Below, in pieces: positions 14,102 to 14,105 of a stretch of DNA of 14,105 nt. This DNA is from Clostridia bacterium (GTDB taxonomy: Bacteria; Bacillota; Clostridia; Christensenellales; Borkfalkiaceae): assembly GCA_017505675.1 (NCBI GenBank), contig JAFVOV010000015.1:1-14105 (forward strand), written 5' to 3'. The first letter of the stretch is position 1. Every line of letters starts with the position of its first letter. Both the position numbers and the translations under genes were made by a program. Below the pieces are notes generated by a model, which was given only the letters and a program-made list of their open reading frames with translations, ran no database searches and had not been told where the DNA came from.

Positions 14102-14105
14102 TATA

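Overview
The window is AT-rich bacterial chromosome. Low-GC Firmicutes signals run through it: consensus sigma-70/sigma-A promoters (TTGACA-17-TATACT), purine-rich Shine-Dalgarno sites such as AGGTGA and AGGGGAG, some TTG starts, a lipoprotein with a Gram-positive style signal, and a CpsC/YveK-type pair of chain-length proteins. I would place it in an uncultured Clostridia-like lineage, but no marker fixes the genus. No tRNA, rRNA, CRISPR array or prophage gene was seen.

Layout, left to right. (1) 1-428: the 5' third of a bacterial sn-glycerol-1-phosphate dehydrogenase (AraM/EgsA-type) on the minus strand. It breaks abruptly at about position 90, where unrelated sequence begins. (2) 549-722: a 174-bp MITE-like element flanked by a perfect 8-bp direct repeat. 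(3) 730-3174: a tight minus-strand operon of a PF06695-type membrane protein, a patatin-like lipase and a lipoprotein-anchored ComEC-like metallo-beta-lactamase-fold hydrolase, with a good promoter at 3211-3239. (4) 3273-4016, plus strand: a TtcA-like PP-loop tRNA thiolation enzyme. It converges on the next block across a strong two-way terminator. (5) 4054-8475, minus strand: an ABC exporter half-transporter, a NahK-like sugar kinase and two Wzz-type chain-length proteins. (6) 8550-8723: a second copy of the 174-bp element, in the same orientation as the first. (7) 8885-10294, plus strand: an O-antigen ligase/polymerase (Wzy/WaaL-like) with a promoter so close that its mRNA should be leaderless. 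(8) 10268-13922, minus strand: dxs overlapping a long-chain UDP-GlcNAc 4,6-dehydratase (CapD/WbpM-like) gene. (9) 14001-14105: the dxs promoter and a candidate promoter for a gene leaving the window to the right.

Taken together, 4054-13922 reads as part of a cell-surface polysaccharide locus. It offers sugar-1-phosphate supply (kinase), nucleotide-sugar modification (CapD-like), isoprenoid precursor for the lipid carrier (Dxs), polymerisation or ligation (Wzy-like), chain-length control (two Wzz-like proteins) and an exporter of unknown cargo. Glycosyltransferases, a Wzx flippase, a priming transferase and the tyrosine kinase that usually partners such Wzz proteins are not in the window.

The most unusual structures are the two 174-bp elements with 8-bp target duplications and ISL3-like ends, the convergent wzy-like/capD-like pair that overlap by 27 bp with each gene's probable terminator inside the other's coding sequence, the probable leaderless start, and the break inside the araM-like gene.
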